Positions 21,871 through 33,612 are shown, counted from the stretch's first letter. The stretch: DNA of 64,000 bases from Rachicladosporium sp. CCFEE 5018 (GCA_002077045.2 KZ111152.1:354113-418112); one strand, 5' to 3'. Numbers and translations are program-made. Notes: generated by a model not told the origin, from the letters alone.

Positions 21871-22494
21871 GTACAGTGCTAGGCTAGATGATGCGAGCTA
21901 CTACTCTAAACAAATCGACGTAACAGACAGATCCCATCCCAGTCGAGAGCTTTATCGTCGAAGCAACGGACTTGGCTGAGGCGTCGACATCTTACGACGA
22001 TGTACTGGCCCCTCGGGCAATCGTTCCTTCCATAGACCTATAAGATGCGCAATTGATTGCATAAAGCATTGAGCATCTGTCACAAGCTTGGCATAGCCGC
22101 CGGTGACCCTTGTTCTCGGCAACAACGATCAGTAGAGAGACACTGAGATGACAAGGGTCTATATGCAAAGCTCTGTCAGATGTCCCCATCACTGTCCATC
22201 CCGCATCGCCGTACAACGCTTCATGTATCGCCCAGATAGTGGCATCCGCCACGTGGAGAAGGACCGTAATTTATAGTGTTCGAGATCGCCGTTGCAGCGG
22301 CTCCCAATGTGGAGCCGCCGTCCCGTGGGGATTATCTGGGCCATCTCATGTCATCTCCTTGGAACCGCGATAGTTTGCGTTGCTGGAGTCTAGGGAGAGT
22401 CATCTACGCGATTGACGTGTCGACGCATACCTTCGACATTATGATCTGTTCTACGAAACTGTGCCGATAGCATAGCCACCGACACGATCCGGGC
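21871..22494. other. Intergenic upstream of phospholipase D; right edge of inversion
   Basis: Collinearity with contig C resumes at about 22085 (matching about 39820), so the right inversion breakpoint lies between 21870 and 22085. The rest is the phospholipase D promoter and 5' UTR. It contains a perfect 8-bp hairpin listed separately. Confidence 0.5.
22297..22318. promoter_or_regulatory. Conserved GC-rich hairpin upstream of phospholipase D
   Basis: GCGGCTCC, a 6-base loop CAATGT, then GGAGCCGC forms a perfect 8-bp stem about 177 bases before the start codon. In the homeolog (40033-40054) both arms are unchanged while the loop reads AAGTGT. It could be a palindromic protein site or an RNA stem in the 5' UTR; function is unknown. 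Confidence 0.4.
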
Positions 22495-25400
22495 ATGGCC
22501 GAAGCCCTTCAGCCGACGGCATCGCCGTTGCTGGAATCACGTGCAGGCAATGCAACACCTGAGCGAAGAAGCGTGCAATTCGCCAGGGAGGCAGCGGAGG
22601 CCGAGTCTGCACCATCCGCCGCGACACCTTTACGACATACGACGACCTGGGAGACCGACGAGGACGTCGAGCCTGGACCCGCCGCTGTAGAACCACTGCG
22701 GGAGCGGCAGGCATCTTTCTTGGGGAGGTTGAGGTTACGATCGCATGGCTCGCCGTCAACACCAGGGTTCCACACGCGAACCTCCAGTAACTTCACAGCG
22801 GTGACTCCAGGTACACCCAATGTCGCCCTGTCGCCGCGTTCTGAACGAAGTGAGCCGGTATACCCGGTCTCGAACACTGGTGATCATGAGGTGGCCGAGC
22901 AGGCGGATGTGGATGAGGACTCGAGCGATGAGCCTCAGCAATCGCAAACACCTCGCTCAACTAAACGCCGGAAACGGACCAAGCGACCTCAGACGGACAG
23001 TGTCCCTTCGACGCCAATGGGAGCTCGGTTTGCATCCTTCATACGAGAGCATCACAGGACAAGCTCGAACACGCGTCCAGACGGTGCGGCGAGAGCGGTT
23101 ACCATGGCTGATGTCGCGGAGGAGGCAAGACGTGCAGGGGTCTCAGAGGACGAAGGGCGAGAGAGAAAACGCAAAGCTTGGAAGCGCGGACTTGACGGCG
23201 CAAGAGCAATCAGCTACAGCACACGGCGACAGCAAGATGGGAGCGAAACTCCAGGTGAGAGGCGGCCGCCTATGAACCTGCGACGTCTGACAGGGATGGA
23301 GAACGTCAGCTCGCCCTTCCGCGCCATGCGTGGCGATCGCGTGAACAACACGAGTGTCAGCGCGCATCGGTGGAAGCAGGTGAAGGCAGGTCTGAAGATG
23401 CTAGGTCAGAAGAAGCGGAACGAGCGTGTCACCATTGACCACCAGAAGTCGGCTCAGCTTATGGCAGAGCTCCTGGCTGGTGCACCTGCCGCGCTTGTGT
23501 TCGCTAGTATGTTTCAGCGCGATGAGCACGATCACAGAAAAATTCCGGTATTGCTAGAGCAATTGAAGATCCGTATACCGTCGAGCCACAGTCCTGTGAA
23601 AGATGGAAAGGAGGGCGCTACGGAAGATCGACACGTTGTGTTCCGGATCGAGCTCGAGTATGGCAATGGAGCTGCGAAGATGAACTGGGTCATTCATCGA
23701 ACGTTGTATGAGATCTTGTCAATGCATGGGAAGTATAAGGGTCAGGGCCAGGTTGATAAGCTGCCGTTCAGGCGGGAAGACAAGGCCAAGGCGAAGCAAC
23801 CTCGATTCCCGAAGTCTGCATTCCCATACGCGCGTGGCTTCAGAGGTCTGTGGGACGCGTTGGCTGACGAAGAGGATGAAGAAGAGGAGAACGAAATTGT
23901 CGAAGAGAGCGGACGTGAGGGTGAAGCCACAACACCCGCGCGACCTGAGAGACCCAGGAGAACCCGGTCTTCGTTTGTCTTGTCACGTAGAAAGTCAAGT
24001 ATAGCGGGCATCGGCGAGCACGGCAAGGTTGGCTCACAAGAGGACCCACGCAGAGATGCGTACGCGGAGCGCCAGCGGAGGAAGCTTGAGGTATACCTGC
24101 AGCGAATGATTCGGTGGCTCATATTCAGACCGGACAGCACGCGACTATGCAAGTTTCTCGAGCTTTCAGCGCTGTCAATCAGGCTCTCTGCGGAAGGCGG
24201 ATTCGTCGGAAAGCAAGGCTTCACGAAGGTCGCATCACGACAACATCGCGAAATCAAGAACAAAGCTGTGCCAGTACCGCAAGGCATCAGAGATCGGCAG
24301 AAGTCGCGATGGACGCTGGTCAGACATAGCTACATCGTCATAGTGGACGGGCCTGAGTCTTTAAATCCATACGATGTGTTTCTGGTGGACTCGGACTTCA
24401 TCACCGGATCGCAGAAGAAACGGTTGCGAGATCAGAGTGCAGGAGAGATGGTCAAGACGGCTGCTGAGACCACGTCCCGCAAGCAACATCACTATATACG
24501 CCTGTTCAACTCTGAGCGAAAGCTCAAGCTTGTGGCCCATGGAGAGCGGCAGTGGGCGCAGTTCAACGAGTCCATTGAGCTGATGGCAAAGCAAAGCATC
24601 TGGGCGAAGAAGCAACGCTTTGGCAGCTTCGCGCCTGTCCGCAACGACGTGTGGTGTCGTTGGCTCGTCGATGGTCGAGATCACATGTGGCAGGTCTCTC
24701 GTGCAATCGACAATGCAAAGGACTTCGTGTACATTCACGACTGGTGGCTGAGCCCTGAGATCTACATGCGTCGTCCGGCTGCAATCAGTCAGAAGTGGAG
24801 GCTAGATCGACTACTGCTGCGGAAAGCCCAGGAGGGTGTGAAGATATTCGTCATCGTGTACAGAAACATTGAGTCTGCAATCCCCATTGACTCCGAGTAT
24901 ACGAAGTGGAGCTTGCTAGACTTGCATGAGAACATTACCATCCAGCGTTCGCCGAATCAGTTTCGACAGAATCAATTTTTCTGGGCGCATCACGAGAAGC
25001 TGGTAGTCGTTGACAATATGATGGCATTCGTTGGTGGCGTCGACCTTTGCTTCGGGCGGTGGGACGATCCTTGTCACTCGCTGACCGATGACAAGCTGAC
25101 GGGCTTCGAGCTCGAGCACGATGTTCCTCGAGATGCCCAGCATTGTCAGATCTGGCCAGGCAAAGACTACAGCAACCCCAGAGTGCAGGACTTCTACGCT
25201 CTCGATCGACCGTACGAGGAGATGTACGATCGGACGAAAGTTCCACGCATGCCATGGCACGACATCGCCATGCAGATTGTAGGACAACCAGCACGAGATG
25301 TCGGACGTCACTTCGTACAGCGATGGAATTATATTTTGCGGGCGCGGGTACCATCAAGACCTACACCTATCCTGATACCGCCACCGGAGTACGAGCAGGG

Positions 25401-27815
25401 CGAACTCGACAGTCTCGGCATGAGCGGCACTTGCCAGGTGCAGATCCTTCGATCATGTTCGCCCTGGTCGATGGGCACACCGAACAAGACAGAGCACAGC
25501 ATCATGAACGCATACACCGCATTGATCGAGGCCTCTGATCACTTCGTATACATCGAGAATCAGTTTTACATCTCGAGCTGTACCGTAGAAGGCACGGTCA
25601 TTCACAATAAGATTGGTGATGCGATTGTGGGGCGAGCCATTCGCGCTCACGAGAATGGCGAGGATTGGAAAGTCTGTCTCATCATCCCACTTATGCCTGG
25701 CTTCCAGAACAGCGTGGACTCGCAAGACGGGACGAGCATACGTCTTATCATGCAATACCAGTACCGCAGTATCAGCCGTGGCGACTCGTCAATATTCGGC
25801 AGGCTGAGGGCTAATGGCATTAATCCTGCACGCTACATACACTTCTTCTCGCTGCGTCAATGGGGCAAGATTGGTCCGAAGAAGTGTCTCACAACCGAGC
25901 AGCTGTACATTCACGCAAAGTGCATGGTCGTAGATGATAGGCATGTCATCATCGGATCTGCCAACATCAATGAGCGGTCCATGCTCGGGTCGCGAGACTC
26001 TGAGGTAGCTTCGATTGTCACAGACAACAAGATGATCCCAAGTTTCATGGCAGGAGAGCCGTATATGGTCGGCGAATTTCCTCATACACTGCGGATGCGC
26101 CTGATGCGAGAGCATCTAGGCATTGACGTTGATGCGATCTATCGACGCGAGCAGATGGCGCAAGAACGAGCGGAGCAGGATGCCGACATGGAGCACATCT
26201 ATCGTGAAGACTTTGCCAAGGCTGGCACGCACGATGGCGCCACAGACTACTTCGTCCCGCCCTTGGGTCCTACGCCGCCGATGACGCCTCGTTCGCAAGG
26301 TGGTGACCGTATGCCCTCGCCCAACGTGCTCACCCAGCAGAATCTGCGTGCCATTCCGTCTGAGCTCGCCGGCAAGACCGAAGATCTTCGTGGTTGGGTC
26401 AACAAGGCACATACTGGTAGTACAGAAGTCAGGTCGACGGATTCCAAGAAAGAGAATGAGAAGCAGAAGGCTGCCACTGGGCTGCAACACGATCTTGATG
26501 TCGAGGGTTTCGGTGTTGACAATGAGGCCGGACTCGAGAACGCTGACGGACCTGGTCTGCGAGACACCTTTGTAGATGCTGATGGGCGAGAGGTCCTCTT
26601 CTGGAAAGACGCGCCTGATGCTAAGCGCATTGGCAAGTTTGAGAAGAATCTTCCCAACCATGAGGCTGAGGATGACAAGCATGCTCGCGAGGTGGTCCAG
26701 CCGCCTTGGCCTGTTGATCGGAGTGATACCTTTCTTCTCGGTCTAGCGGCTCGATCCCAGCTACCTGCACTGCCTGCAGAAGACGATACTGACATTGGCG
26801 GCCCACCATTGACGCACCAAGCCTCAAGGTCCTCGAGGAAGACTACCAACCCCCTCTTCCACACTCTCGAGCGCCCAGAGGTGACCGAAGATTGCATGAC
26901 CGATCCTTTGGCACCTGGCTTCTTTGACGACATCTGGCAGACCGTGGCTGAGAATAACACCAAGATCTACCGTCAGGTATTCCGATGCATGCCCGACTCA
27001 GAGGTGCTCGACTGGGATGATTACAAGCGCTTCAATGATTACGGCGAACGATTCATGCAGTCACAAGGACTTGGCAACAGCAAGCCGTCAGCTCCGAAAG
27101 GAGCGCCTGGGAGTTCCGGGCCACCTGGTAGCAGCGGACCAGATAGCGTGGTCGCGCAGGCCCTGAACGAAAAGCTAGGCAATCCCGCAGAGAAGTCGAA
27201 AGGTCTACTTGGCGGCATTGCAAACAAGTTAGCACCTGGCAAAACTCTCGGCGGAGCTTCGGATCCGGAGCTCACTCACACTGAAGAAGCGACACTGGAA
27301 AAAGCCATCAACGAGAAGCAGCGCGACTCCCCCACCTCGAGCAGCACCGAACCGACCGCCGTCGCCACGCCCGAGGAGCGTCCTCTCGACGAAAAGGAAG
27401 CCGCCGTTCAAGCCGACACGACCGAAGAGACGGACTTTGCGCGTCGACGCACCGTGACTATCGCTGATGATCCCAACCTTGCGCCTGAGACTACCGCGAC
27501 ATCTGGCACGACGAGCAGTGGCAACGGCTTGCAGCAGTCTGCTAGCCAGAGGCGGAGACGCAGAGGCACGACAAAGAGCTCTGGGAGGCCTGCGGCGGCT
27601 ATGGATGAAATCATGAGTAAGGAGGAGGCTGAGGAGCTGCTGGAGATGACGCAGGGGACACTGGTTGCTTGGCCGTATGATTGGTATGATGACACTATAT
27701 TGCCACTTCTGATGCATATCACTGACTTATACCTCGTAGGCTCGCGAAAGAGGAGAAGGGTGGAAACTGGCTGTATGCCGTCGATCAGTTAGCGCCGATC
27801 GAGATCTACGATTGA
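22495..27815 (+). CDS. pld1: Phospholipase D, PX-PH type (homeolog 1)
   Basis: Hydrolyses phosphatidylcholine to phosphatidic acid at membranes. Exons 22495-27683 and 27740-27815 encode 1754 residues; the intron 27684-27739 joins to give YDWLAKEEKGGNW and the end IEIYD. Without splicing the frame ends in an unrelated tail. A long low-complexity N-terminus (Ser/Thr/Pro/Arg, 1 to about 330) precedes a PX-like region (about 340-560, with an acidic insert DEEDEEEEN), a PH-like region (about 600-705) and two HKD motifs: HHEKLVVVD (His833, Lys835, Asp840) and HAKCMVVDD (His1140, Lys1142, Asp1147). Length matches fungal PLD1/Spo14. The second half of the C-terminal tail is Pro/Ser/Glu-rich. Compared with the homeolog it keeps VGGVD after HKD1 but has Gly instead of Glu in AIV-x-RAIRAHENG. 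Confidence 0.95.
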
Positions 27816-27961
27816 TTGTTGTTTGGAGTTTCAAGTCGAGGAGGTCGGAGCAGATGGACGCACTTGTCTACGTGTCTTGTTATGTATTGGTTCGTAGCGT
27901 GGTGTTAGGGGATGCTGACGTTGAAGGCATAGCATGCATGTATCATCGCGGACAGTGGCGG

Positions 27962-28945
27962 TCAAGGTCGCGACAGCAGACAAACAGTCTCCTCAGCCCA
28001 CACCGTCTTGGCCTCGGCGTTCAAATACCAACCTTCTTCTCTCAGCTTCATCTCGACCTCCTTCCAGTAGCCCAGTTTCTCTGCTAGCTTCAAGTCCAAG
28101 TCTCCCAGCCTTGCCTCGATCTGCCCACCAGATGACTTCACGAAAAGCGTGCAGTCTCTCAGCGTCATAGCTCGACATACATTCCTGATCGCGTCTTCGT
28201 CATCTATTGCAAGCATGCCGAGCGGATCAAGCATCTCCTGATGGCTACGCAGTGTCACGAGAAGTTGCCGCCCATCGCCATTCAGGAAGTTGGCAGTCGC
28301 CTTGTCGTCCGTCAAGGAGGTCGCGACTCCTGCCGCGTGGTGCTCGACATCACTCACTAGTCTAAGCGGACAGGTCTCCTGTCGATCAGTGGCAGTGCGT
28401 ATCCGCTCTGCACCTCTCTGCGCTCTGAGAGCACAAGTCCGACAGCGCTTGGCGTCTGCTGGAGCACTTGGCGACTGTGCAAGCCACTTCGGCTTGAGTT
28501 GGAGTAGGATGTCTTCGCTACCAGATGGCGTCATGTCCGTGACGAGGAGGCCATGGATCTCATCAAGAGGCAACACGTCGTCTAGTCGATGGGTCGGACG
28601 AGACACAGATTTGACGAAGGCGTTCAGAGCTTTAGCCAAGCCAGGGCCGAGGACTATAAGCTCTTGCTGGACGACATGATGGGATGGGAACAGTGGACGG
28701 AAGTTAGCGTCGAAGGCTTCGAGTTGAGCCTTCGCGCTCTGGACGTGGGAGAGGTCTTTGCGTAGTCGGAGGAGCTTGCCGTTCAGTGGATTGTCATTCC
28801 CGGGTCCTTGCGCTATAATGCGGAAGACGAAGTTGGCGCCGCCTTCGCTCAGGTAGGTGAGCTTGAGTTGAGTGCTCGATGCCAAGGGCGCTACGCCGAT
28901 GAATGGGAGGCCATCTTGCTCGCTGAAGTACACCGTGATCGACAT
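27962..28945 (-). CDS. ipk1: Inositol-pentakisphosphate 2-kinase (homeolog 1)
   Basis: The family makes inositol hexakisphosphate (phytate) from InsP5, acting in nuclear mRNA export and signalling. A single exon encodes 327 residues starting MSITVYF. The ATP-site Gly-rich strand LSEGGANFVFRI lies near 32-43 and LLRLRKDLSHVQ near 59-70; later KRCRTCALRAQRG supplies the Cys/His-type region, and RLGDLDLKLAEKLGYW near the C-terminus holds the DLDLK motif characteristic of IPK1. The 3' end is convergent with phospholipase D across about 150 bases. The homeolog at 45697 has the same length and no breaks. Overall identity is low enough that assignment rests on these motifs. Confidence 0.85.
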   Translation of the reverse strand: MSITVYFSEQDGLPFIGVAPLASSTQLKLTYLSEGGANFVFRIIAQGPGNDNPLNGKLLRLRKDLSHVQSAKAQLEAFDANFRPLFPSHHVVQQELIVLGPGLAKALNAFVKSVSRPTHRLDDVLPLDEIHGLLVTDMTPSGSEDILLQLKPKWLAQSPSAPADAKRCRTCALRAQRGAERIRTATDRQETCPLRLVSDVEHHAAGVATSLTDDKATANFLNGDGRQLLVTLRSHQEMLDPLGMLAIDDEDAIRNVCRAMTLRDCTLFVKSSGGQIEARLGDLDLKLAEKLGYWKEVEMKLREEGWYLNAEAKTVWAEETVCLLSRP

Positions 28946-29249
28946 ATAGTGCAGTGCATAAAATCAATTGACCTAGCTAGACGTCCACAGGCTTGCTACT
29001 GCATTAAGGTAGTCTCTCAGCCCCTGCTGTCTCCGGAAATTGTCGTTGATATAGTGGCGTTGCCAGCACTCGAGGCGAGAAGGGCACTTGAGTCCAGCAA
29101 TATCCTCTCAATAACGAAATCTTTGGTCTAGATACGGATCTGTAGTGTACATGTAGCTGCACGGAATGACAGAATCTGGACCATGAGATATGTCGAGGTG
29201 TGAGAGCAGCTTCCATCAACGTCAGACTTTTTTAACGACAACATGAACG
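28946..29249. promoter_or_regulatory. Divergent promoter of IPK1 and the thiamine-binding-like gene
   Basis: 304 bases between two divergent start codons. No specific site could be identified. Confidence 0.45.
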
Positions 29250-29751
29250 ATGGACTCATCACCACAATTACAATACATCTATCGAAAGATGTCTGCATCT
29301 GATCCCACAAGTCTGCCGACGCCGAGTGCTTGCGTTGCAGGTTCATTTCACGCGAAATCGCTACTGCGTCCAAGCAAGATACTAACAAAAGTCCAGACTT
29401 CTGCATCATTCCCATTGGCACGCCCACAGCCAGCGTCTCAAATGAAGTAGCCCAAGTCCAACGTCTCTTGAAACAAACGGGCGTGAAGTATTCGATGCAC
29501 TCTGCGGGCACAACGTTAGGTTCGCAAATGCACTTCTCCCTCATCATCAAGATTCCCACTGATATTGCATAACAGAGGGCACATGGGACGAAGTAATGCA
29601 CATCATAGGCCAATGCCACAGCCTGCTGCACGCCAACGGCGTCGTGCGGATACAAAGCGACATTCGTGTTGGCAGTCGAACAGACAAGAAGCAGGGCTTT
29701 GAGGACAAGGTGGCGAAGGTGGAGAAACTGTTGGCTGAGGATCAGAAGTGA
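29250..29751 (+). CDS. MTH1187/YkoF-type thiamine-binding-like protein (homeolog 1, intact)
   Basis: Exons 29250-29340, 29397-29519 and 29576-29751 join in frame and encode 129 residues; both introns are 56 bp. An in-frame ATG at 29289 would give 116 residues and may be the real start. The body (CIIPIGTPTASVSNEVAQVQ, GVKYSMHSAGTTLEGTWDEV, SDIRVGSRTDKKQGFEDKV) matches the small UPF0045/MTH1187 fold found in yeast Ecm15 and bacterial YkoF-related thiamine-binding proteins. The DIRVGSRTDK end segment is diagnostic. Biological role in fungi is poorly defined. A MITE lies 18 bases after the stop. The homeolog at 47003 is frameshifted. Confidence 0.85.
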
Positions 29752-29769
29752 ACAGATCTGGTGGGCTGG

Positions 29770-29984
29770 CACGCGAGTGATAGAAAACGCGAACCGCTCA
29801 GCGATTTCGCATGTCAGAGAACGCTGATACAAGCAGCGCCGCAACAATGTCGGAAAGAGTGTTTTCTGCTGTGGAGACTCCCCTAGTTAGGACCGACTGC
29901 GATTTGTTATCGTGGTGTAGAATATAGTAGCAGTGTCATTCGCGTGGTCTTCTCGAGTGGTCAGTTATTTTCGTCATGCGCGTG
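29770..29984. mobile_element. MITE with 5-bp target duplication, present only in homeolog 1
   Basis: Terminal inverted repeats read CACGCGAGTGATAGAAAACG at the left and, in reverse complement from the right, CACGCGCATGACGAAAATAA. The 215-bp element is flanked on both sides by GCTGG (29765-29769 and 29985-29989). The internal GCAGCGCCGCAACA motif is shared with other copies. The equivalent place in contig C (about 47502-47550) has no such insert. No coding capacity; mobilisation would need a transposase elsewhere. Confidence 0.75.
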
Positions 29985-30128
29985 GCTGGTAATAGGTGGC
30001 TGGTGTCCATTAGTAGGTAATCGTCTATTGATAGCCTCATGAGGCTGTCTATCATGTCATGACTCTCATTATTGGATGACCGTAACGCCTCGCTGTCGGA
30101 ACGCAAATCAACAAACAACGCCTCTATC

Positions 30129-31850
30129 TCATGAGGCGTAAGCCGGCGGCGCATCTCCACCTGTACTCGTTCCTCCTTCGGAAGTCCGCCGCCACCGCTC
30201 ACCGCCTGACTTCTCTTCCGCGACGCGCTTCGCAATCTCGCTTGCCATCTTCATCATCCAGGCTTGCTCCAGGATGCCGCCGGTAGACCCTTCATTGAAC
30301 GCATTAGAGAGATCGGGTAGCTTCACTTCTGAATGTGACCGGTAGAGCTCGCCTTTGGGCCTCGAAGGTAGAGTCTGCATCCGAGGCAGTTGCTGTCGTT
30401 GCGGACGCTTCTCATTCTCTTTGGCTGGCAACACCATGGAGGCACGTGGAGTAGGATCGTCGTCTTCTGGTGGTTGGATGACCTTGTGGAGAGGTGTAAT
30501 AGGTCTTCGACTCGGCGTACTTGATGAAGCGACACCATCAGCCTTGTCGGTGGTGAAGCCCACGATCTTCTTAGGACTTCGAGGCGGTGTTGAGACTTCA
30601 CCTTCTCGCACCGCACTGGGGAAATGGTGCGCCGGATCTGCAATGGAGACGCTCGCCTCCTTCGATCGACTCCCGCTTGCGCTTATGCTGTCATCGTAGC
30701 CGCTTGACTGGCTCACTGCATCACTAGCGTCGTTCTCCACTGCAGTTTTCCGCAAATTGACTACGCGATGCTTGCGTTTGCGTTGTGCGTGTGGTCTGGG
30801 TCGTCCGCTTCCGAGTGTGTATGTGGTAGGTGCTGAGGCATTACTGACTAAACTCGGTCGAGTAATATGTGATCCTGTACCTGACGTGATGGACGCTGTC
30901 GATGATAGCGTTGCTGACCGGTCGAAAGACGAGTTTAGGCGCGACAATGTTGCGATCCGAGGATTGGGCGTGCTGTACCCTGACATCCCGCTACCTCGGT
31001 CGGGAGCTGTTGCCCACGCCCGGTACACCGTATCGCGGATGCCAGGAGTGAACAATGATAGTGTTCGCTGACTCTCGGACAGCGCAGCAAGTCGTAGCAG
31101 ATTCTTCTGAGAGAAGCTTGCGTACGTTTCAGTCACCTCACCATCTGCAGGCGTCCTCTCACCACCCATGTTCTCGGCCGAGGAGTCTGCGAACGGATCG
31201 ACTCTCAGCTGCACAGCTTCTGCAGCTTGCGATCTAATCTCTTCCAGCGCCTGGTACTCGGGGTTGAACATTCGAAGGGAGAACTTGTGGATGATAGCCG
31301 GCAAGTCTTCCATGAATAGCACCCGGAGTTGGTTCTCGATAGTCCTCTGGAGATATTCTCGGACGAAAGGTATCGCATCAAAGGTCGAAGATACCTTCAG
31401 AGATTCTATCGGATCGTTACGGAAGACCAGCGTGACGCCCTTCTGCTTCGAGAACACCAGTATCACGAAGCCAGATAATCTTATGTCCGACAGCGTGATC
31501 TGTAAAGGTATCGTGAGCCCACTACTCGCCGCAAGTGGCTGTGGACTGGCAAATGATGGCTTTGTCGACAAGTATGTGTTCAGAGGGTTGGCTTGTACTC
31601 GTGTCTTCAACGTCAGATAAGCATCTCCTGTGTAGCTCATCTTGAAGATCCCCCGGAATCGATCTTCTGCGAGATCACCTATCTCCAATATCTCCAAATC
31701 GGGTGGCGTAGGTCCTAGGTTGAGCTCGTTCACCAAGATATCGTCCACAATGATAGGAGGCTTTGGTGATTTGTTCAGCGCTGTGGTGAGCATCGCCCGT
31801 ACGCGCTCGGTATCCGCAATCAGCGGGGACCAATTGAAGTTGAATGCCAT
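30129..31850 (-). CDS. mdm34: MDM34, ERMES complex subunit (homeolog 1)
   Basis: Mitochondrial outer-membrane component of the ER-mitochondria encounter structure, which tethers the organelles and moves lipids. A single exon encodes 573 residues; start chosen at MAFNFNWSPL, the family's invariant beginning. Residues 1 to about 195 form the SMP lipid-binding domain (LGPTPPDLEILEIGDL, FRGIFKMSYTGDAYLTLKT, LSDIRLSGFVILVFSKQKGVTLVFRNDPIESLKVSSTFD). The rest is Ser/Thr/Pro-rich with a basic HAQRKRKHRVVNLRK stretch and a conserved DLSNAFNEGSTGGILEQAWMMKMASEIA C-terminal helix. It is divergent from ERG5 across 613 bases. The homeolog at 47666 has the same length. Confidence 0.95.
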   Translation of the reverse strand: MAFNFNWSPLIADTERVRAMLTTALNKSPKPPIIVDDILVNELNLGPTPPDLEILEIGDLAEDRFRGIFKMSYTGDAYLTLKTRVQANPLNTYLSTKPSFASPQPLAASSGLTIPLQITLSDIRLSGFVILVFSKQKGVTLVFRNDPIESLKVSSTFDAIPFVREYLQRTIENQLRVLFMEDLPAIIHKFSLRMFNPEYQALEEIRSQAAEAVQLRVDPFADSSAENMGGERTPADGEVTETYASFSQKNLLRLAALSESQRTLSLFTPGIRDTVYRAWATAPDRGSGMSGYSTPNPRIATLSRLNSSFDRSATLSSTASITSGTGSHITRPSLVSNASAPTTYTLGSGRPRPHAQRKRKHRVVNLRKTAVENDASDAVSQSSGYDDSISASGSRSKEASVSIADPAHHFPSAVREGEVSTPPRSPKKIVGFTTDKADGVASSSTPSRRPITPLHKVIQPPEDDDPTPRASMVLPAKENEKRPQRQQLPRMQTLPSRPKGELYRSHSEVKLPDLSNAFNEGSTGGILEQAWMMKMASEIAKRVAEEKSGGERWRRTSEGGTSTGGDAPPAYAS

Positions 31851-32463
31851 GGCCGCGCTCTCGTCGCTCTCTGGCTGAGCTCCTGGCAAGGCTGCGTTCC
31901 GGAGTAGGTTTCACGAAGCCCAAGTCAGGTGGGCTATCTGGTCGCGTGCCGTCGCTGGTGAAGATCTTGCGCCAGCCTAGCAACAGATGTCGAGCAGTGG
32001 TCCAGTCGCTGGTAAGGCATATTTCATCGACAGCTGCAAGATGTCAACGCGCGACAGTCACTGCGGTCTGTACAGCCTATGCGACACCTCTGCAATGATG
32101 ATTATTGTTGTTCCTTGATCTGCCGAGCTCTGACCACCACCCGGCAGTCGCACCCTCCGTCGGTTCAGGCCGTGCCAATAGGCGTTAGCGGGGATAAACT
32201 CATGCAGGTGCAGAGAGTAAAATGGTCTGATTGTGAATAATCGCATTGGGATATTGCCGCGCTTCATTTTCTTCCTCGCGCTCTCCCTCGCTCATCTGTC
32301 CACTGGGATATTGTCGCTCGCTTTTGTTGCACTCGTTAGGCCGAGCCTCACCCTGCACGAATATCGAAACACTACGAACAAAAGGTCATCCAGTCCGTTG
32401 TGGTCAAGCTTGGTGGCGGTGAAGCATTGAAGCTTGGAGAGGGTGGAACAGCGAACAGACACG
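31851..32463. promoter_or_regulatory. Divergent MDM34 / ERG5 promoter (homeolog 1)
   Basis: 613 bases between start codons. The ERG5-proximal 350 bases are almost unchanged in the homeolog (49640-49998), including a GCCAATAGGCG element (CCAAT-box type) at about 32173 and a C/T-rich stretch just upstream of the ERG5 start, whereas the MDM34-proximal part is more diverged. Conservation suggests selection on ERG5 control or a conversion tract. Confidence 0.5.
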
Positions 32464-33512
32464 ATGGCTTCGATTATGGAGGCGTTCAACGCCTCCACCA
32501 CGAGCATGCCTTCCGCGACACTCGACCGACTCGTAGGCGCGAAGGCACAAACAGGATTCCTCAGTAACATCACCAATGGCGTCAACATCTGGAGTGTGCT
32601 GTTCACGCTTCTCGCCGCAGCGGTGGTGTACGACCAGATCGCCTACTGGCGCAATAAGGGTGTAATTTCCGGCCCAGCATGGAAGATGCCCTTCATCGGA
32701 CCTTTCCTCCAGAGCGTTGACCCCAAGTTCGAAGCATACCACAAGCAATGGATGTCGGCACCCTTGAGCTGTGTTAGCGTGTTCCACATCTTCGTGATCA
32801 TGGGCTCGACACGAGATGTTGCGCGCCAGATTTTCAATGCGCCTGCATACGTCAAGCCATGTGTGGTGGAGGTGGCGTCGAAGCTCCTGCGACCCGAGAA
32901 TTGGGTGTTTCTGGATGGCAAGGCACATGTCGAGTACAGGAAAGGACTTAACGGACTCTTCACCCGCCAAGCGCTTACTGGATATTTGCCTGGTCAGCAA
33001 GAGGTGTACGAGCAGTATTTCGAGAGCTTCCTCCAATCATCAGAGAAGGCGCGGAAGGAGAAGTCAGGTGCTGGTCCGGACAAGGGAGGCGAGAAGTCAG
33101 TGTACATCCTGCGCGAGCTGATGTGCGCTCTGTCCTGCCGGACGTTTGTGGGCCACTACATGTCACACTCGCAAGTCAAGGAGATCGCAGACGACTACTA
33201 CAACATCACTGCTGCTATGGAACTCGTCAACTTCCCGATCATCATCCCGTTCACCAAGACGTGGTACGGCAAAAAGGCTGCAGACAAAGTGCTCGAGGCG
33301 TTCGCTTCATGTGCCGCGAAAGCAAAGATCCGCATGAAGTCCTCGGATGCCAAAGCAGAGTGTATCCTGGATCGCTGGATCCTTCAGATGATGGAGAGCG
33401 AGCAGTACCGCAAAAGGATTGAGCGCGGCGAGTCAGTGCCTAGCGAAGAAAAGCCAGCTCAAGTGCTACGCGGATTTACCGACTTCGAGATCTCCATGAC
33501 TCTCTTTACCTT
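32464..33512 (+). CDS. erg5: Sterol C-22 desaturase (CYP61), 5' part cut by gap (homeolog 1)
   Basis: Cytochrome P450 of the late ergosterol pathway, introducing the C22-C23 double bond in the ER. The first 349 codons are present: a membrane anchor near residues 40-60 (IWSVLFTLLAAAVVY), then MPFIGPFLQSVDPKFEAYHKQW and ENWVFLDGKAHVEYRKGLNGLFTRQAL, which are ERG5 rather than ERG11 hallmarks. The sequence stops at the N run inside MTLFT. Bases equivalent to 51047-51571 of the complete homeolog are missing; its 3' exons probably resume at 60253. Reading across the N run falsely joins it to MCC-beta. Confidence 0.93.
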
Positions 33513-33612
33513 NNNNNNNNNNNNNNNNNNNNNNNNNNNNNNNNNNNNNNNNNNNNNNNNNNNNNNNNNNNNNNNNNNNNNNNNNNNNNNNNNNNNNNNN
33601 NNNNNNNNNNNN
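33513..33612. other. Assembly gap of 100 N
   Basis: Joins ERG5 of one haplotype to MCC-beta of the other. Since the same gene order is repeated on the right side, the join is most likely a scaffolding choice rather than physical adjacency. Confidence 0.98.
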
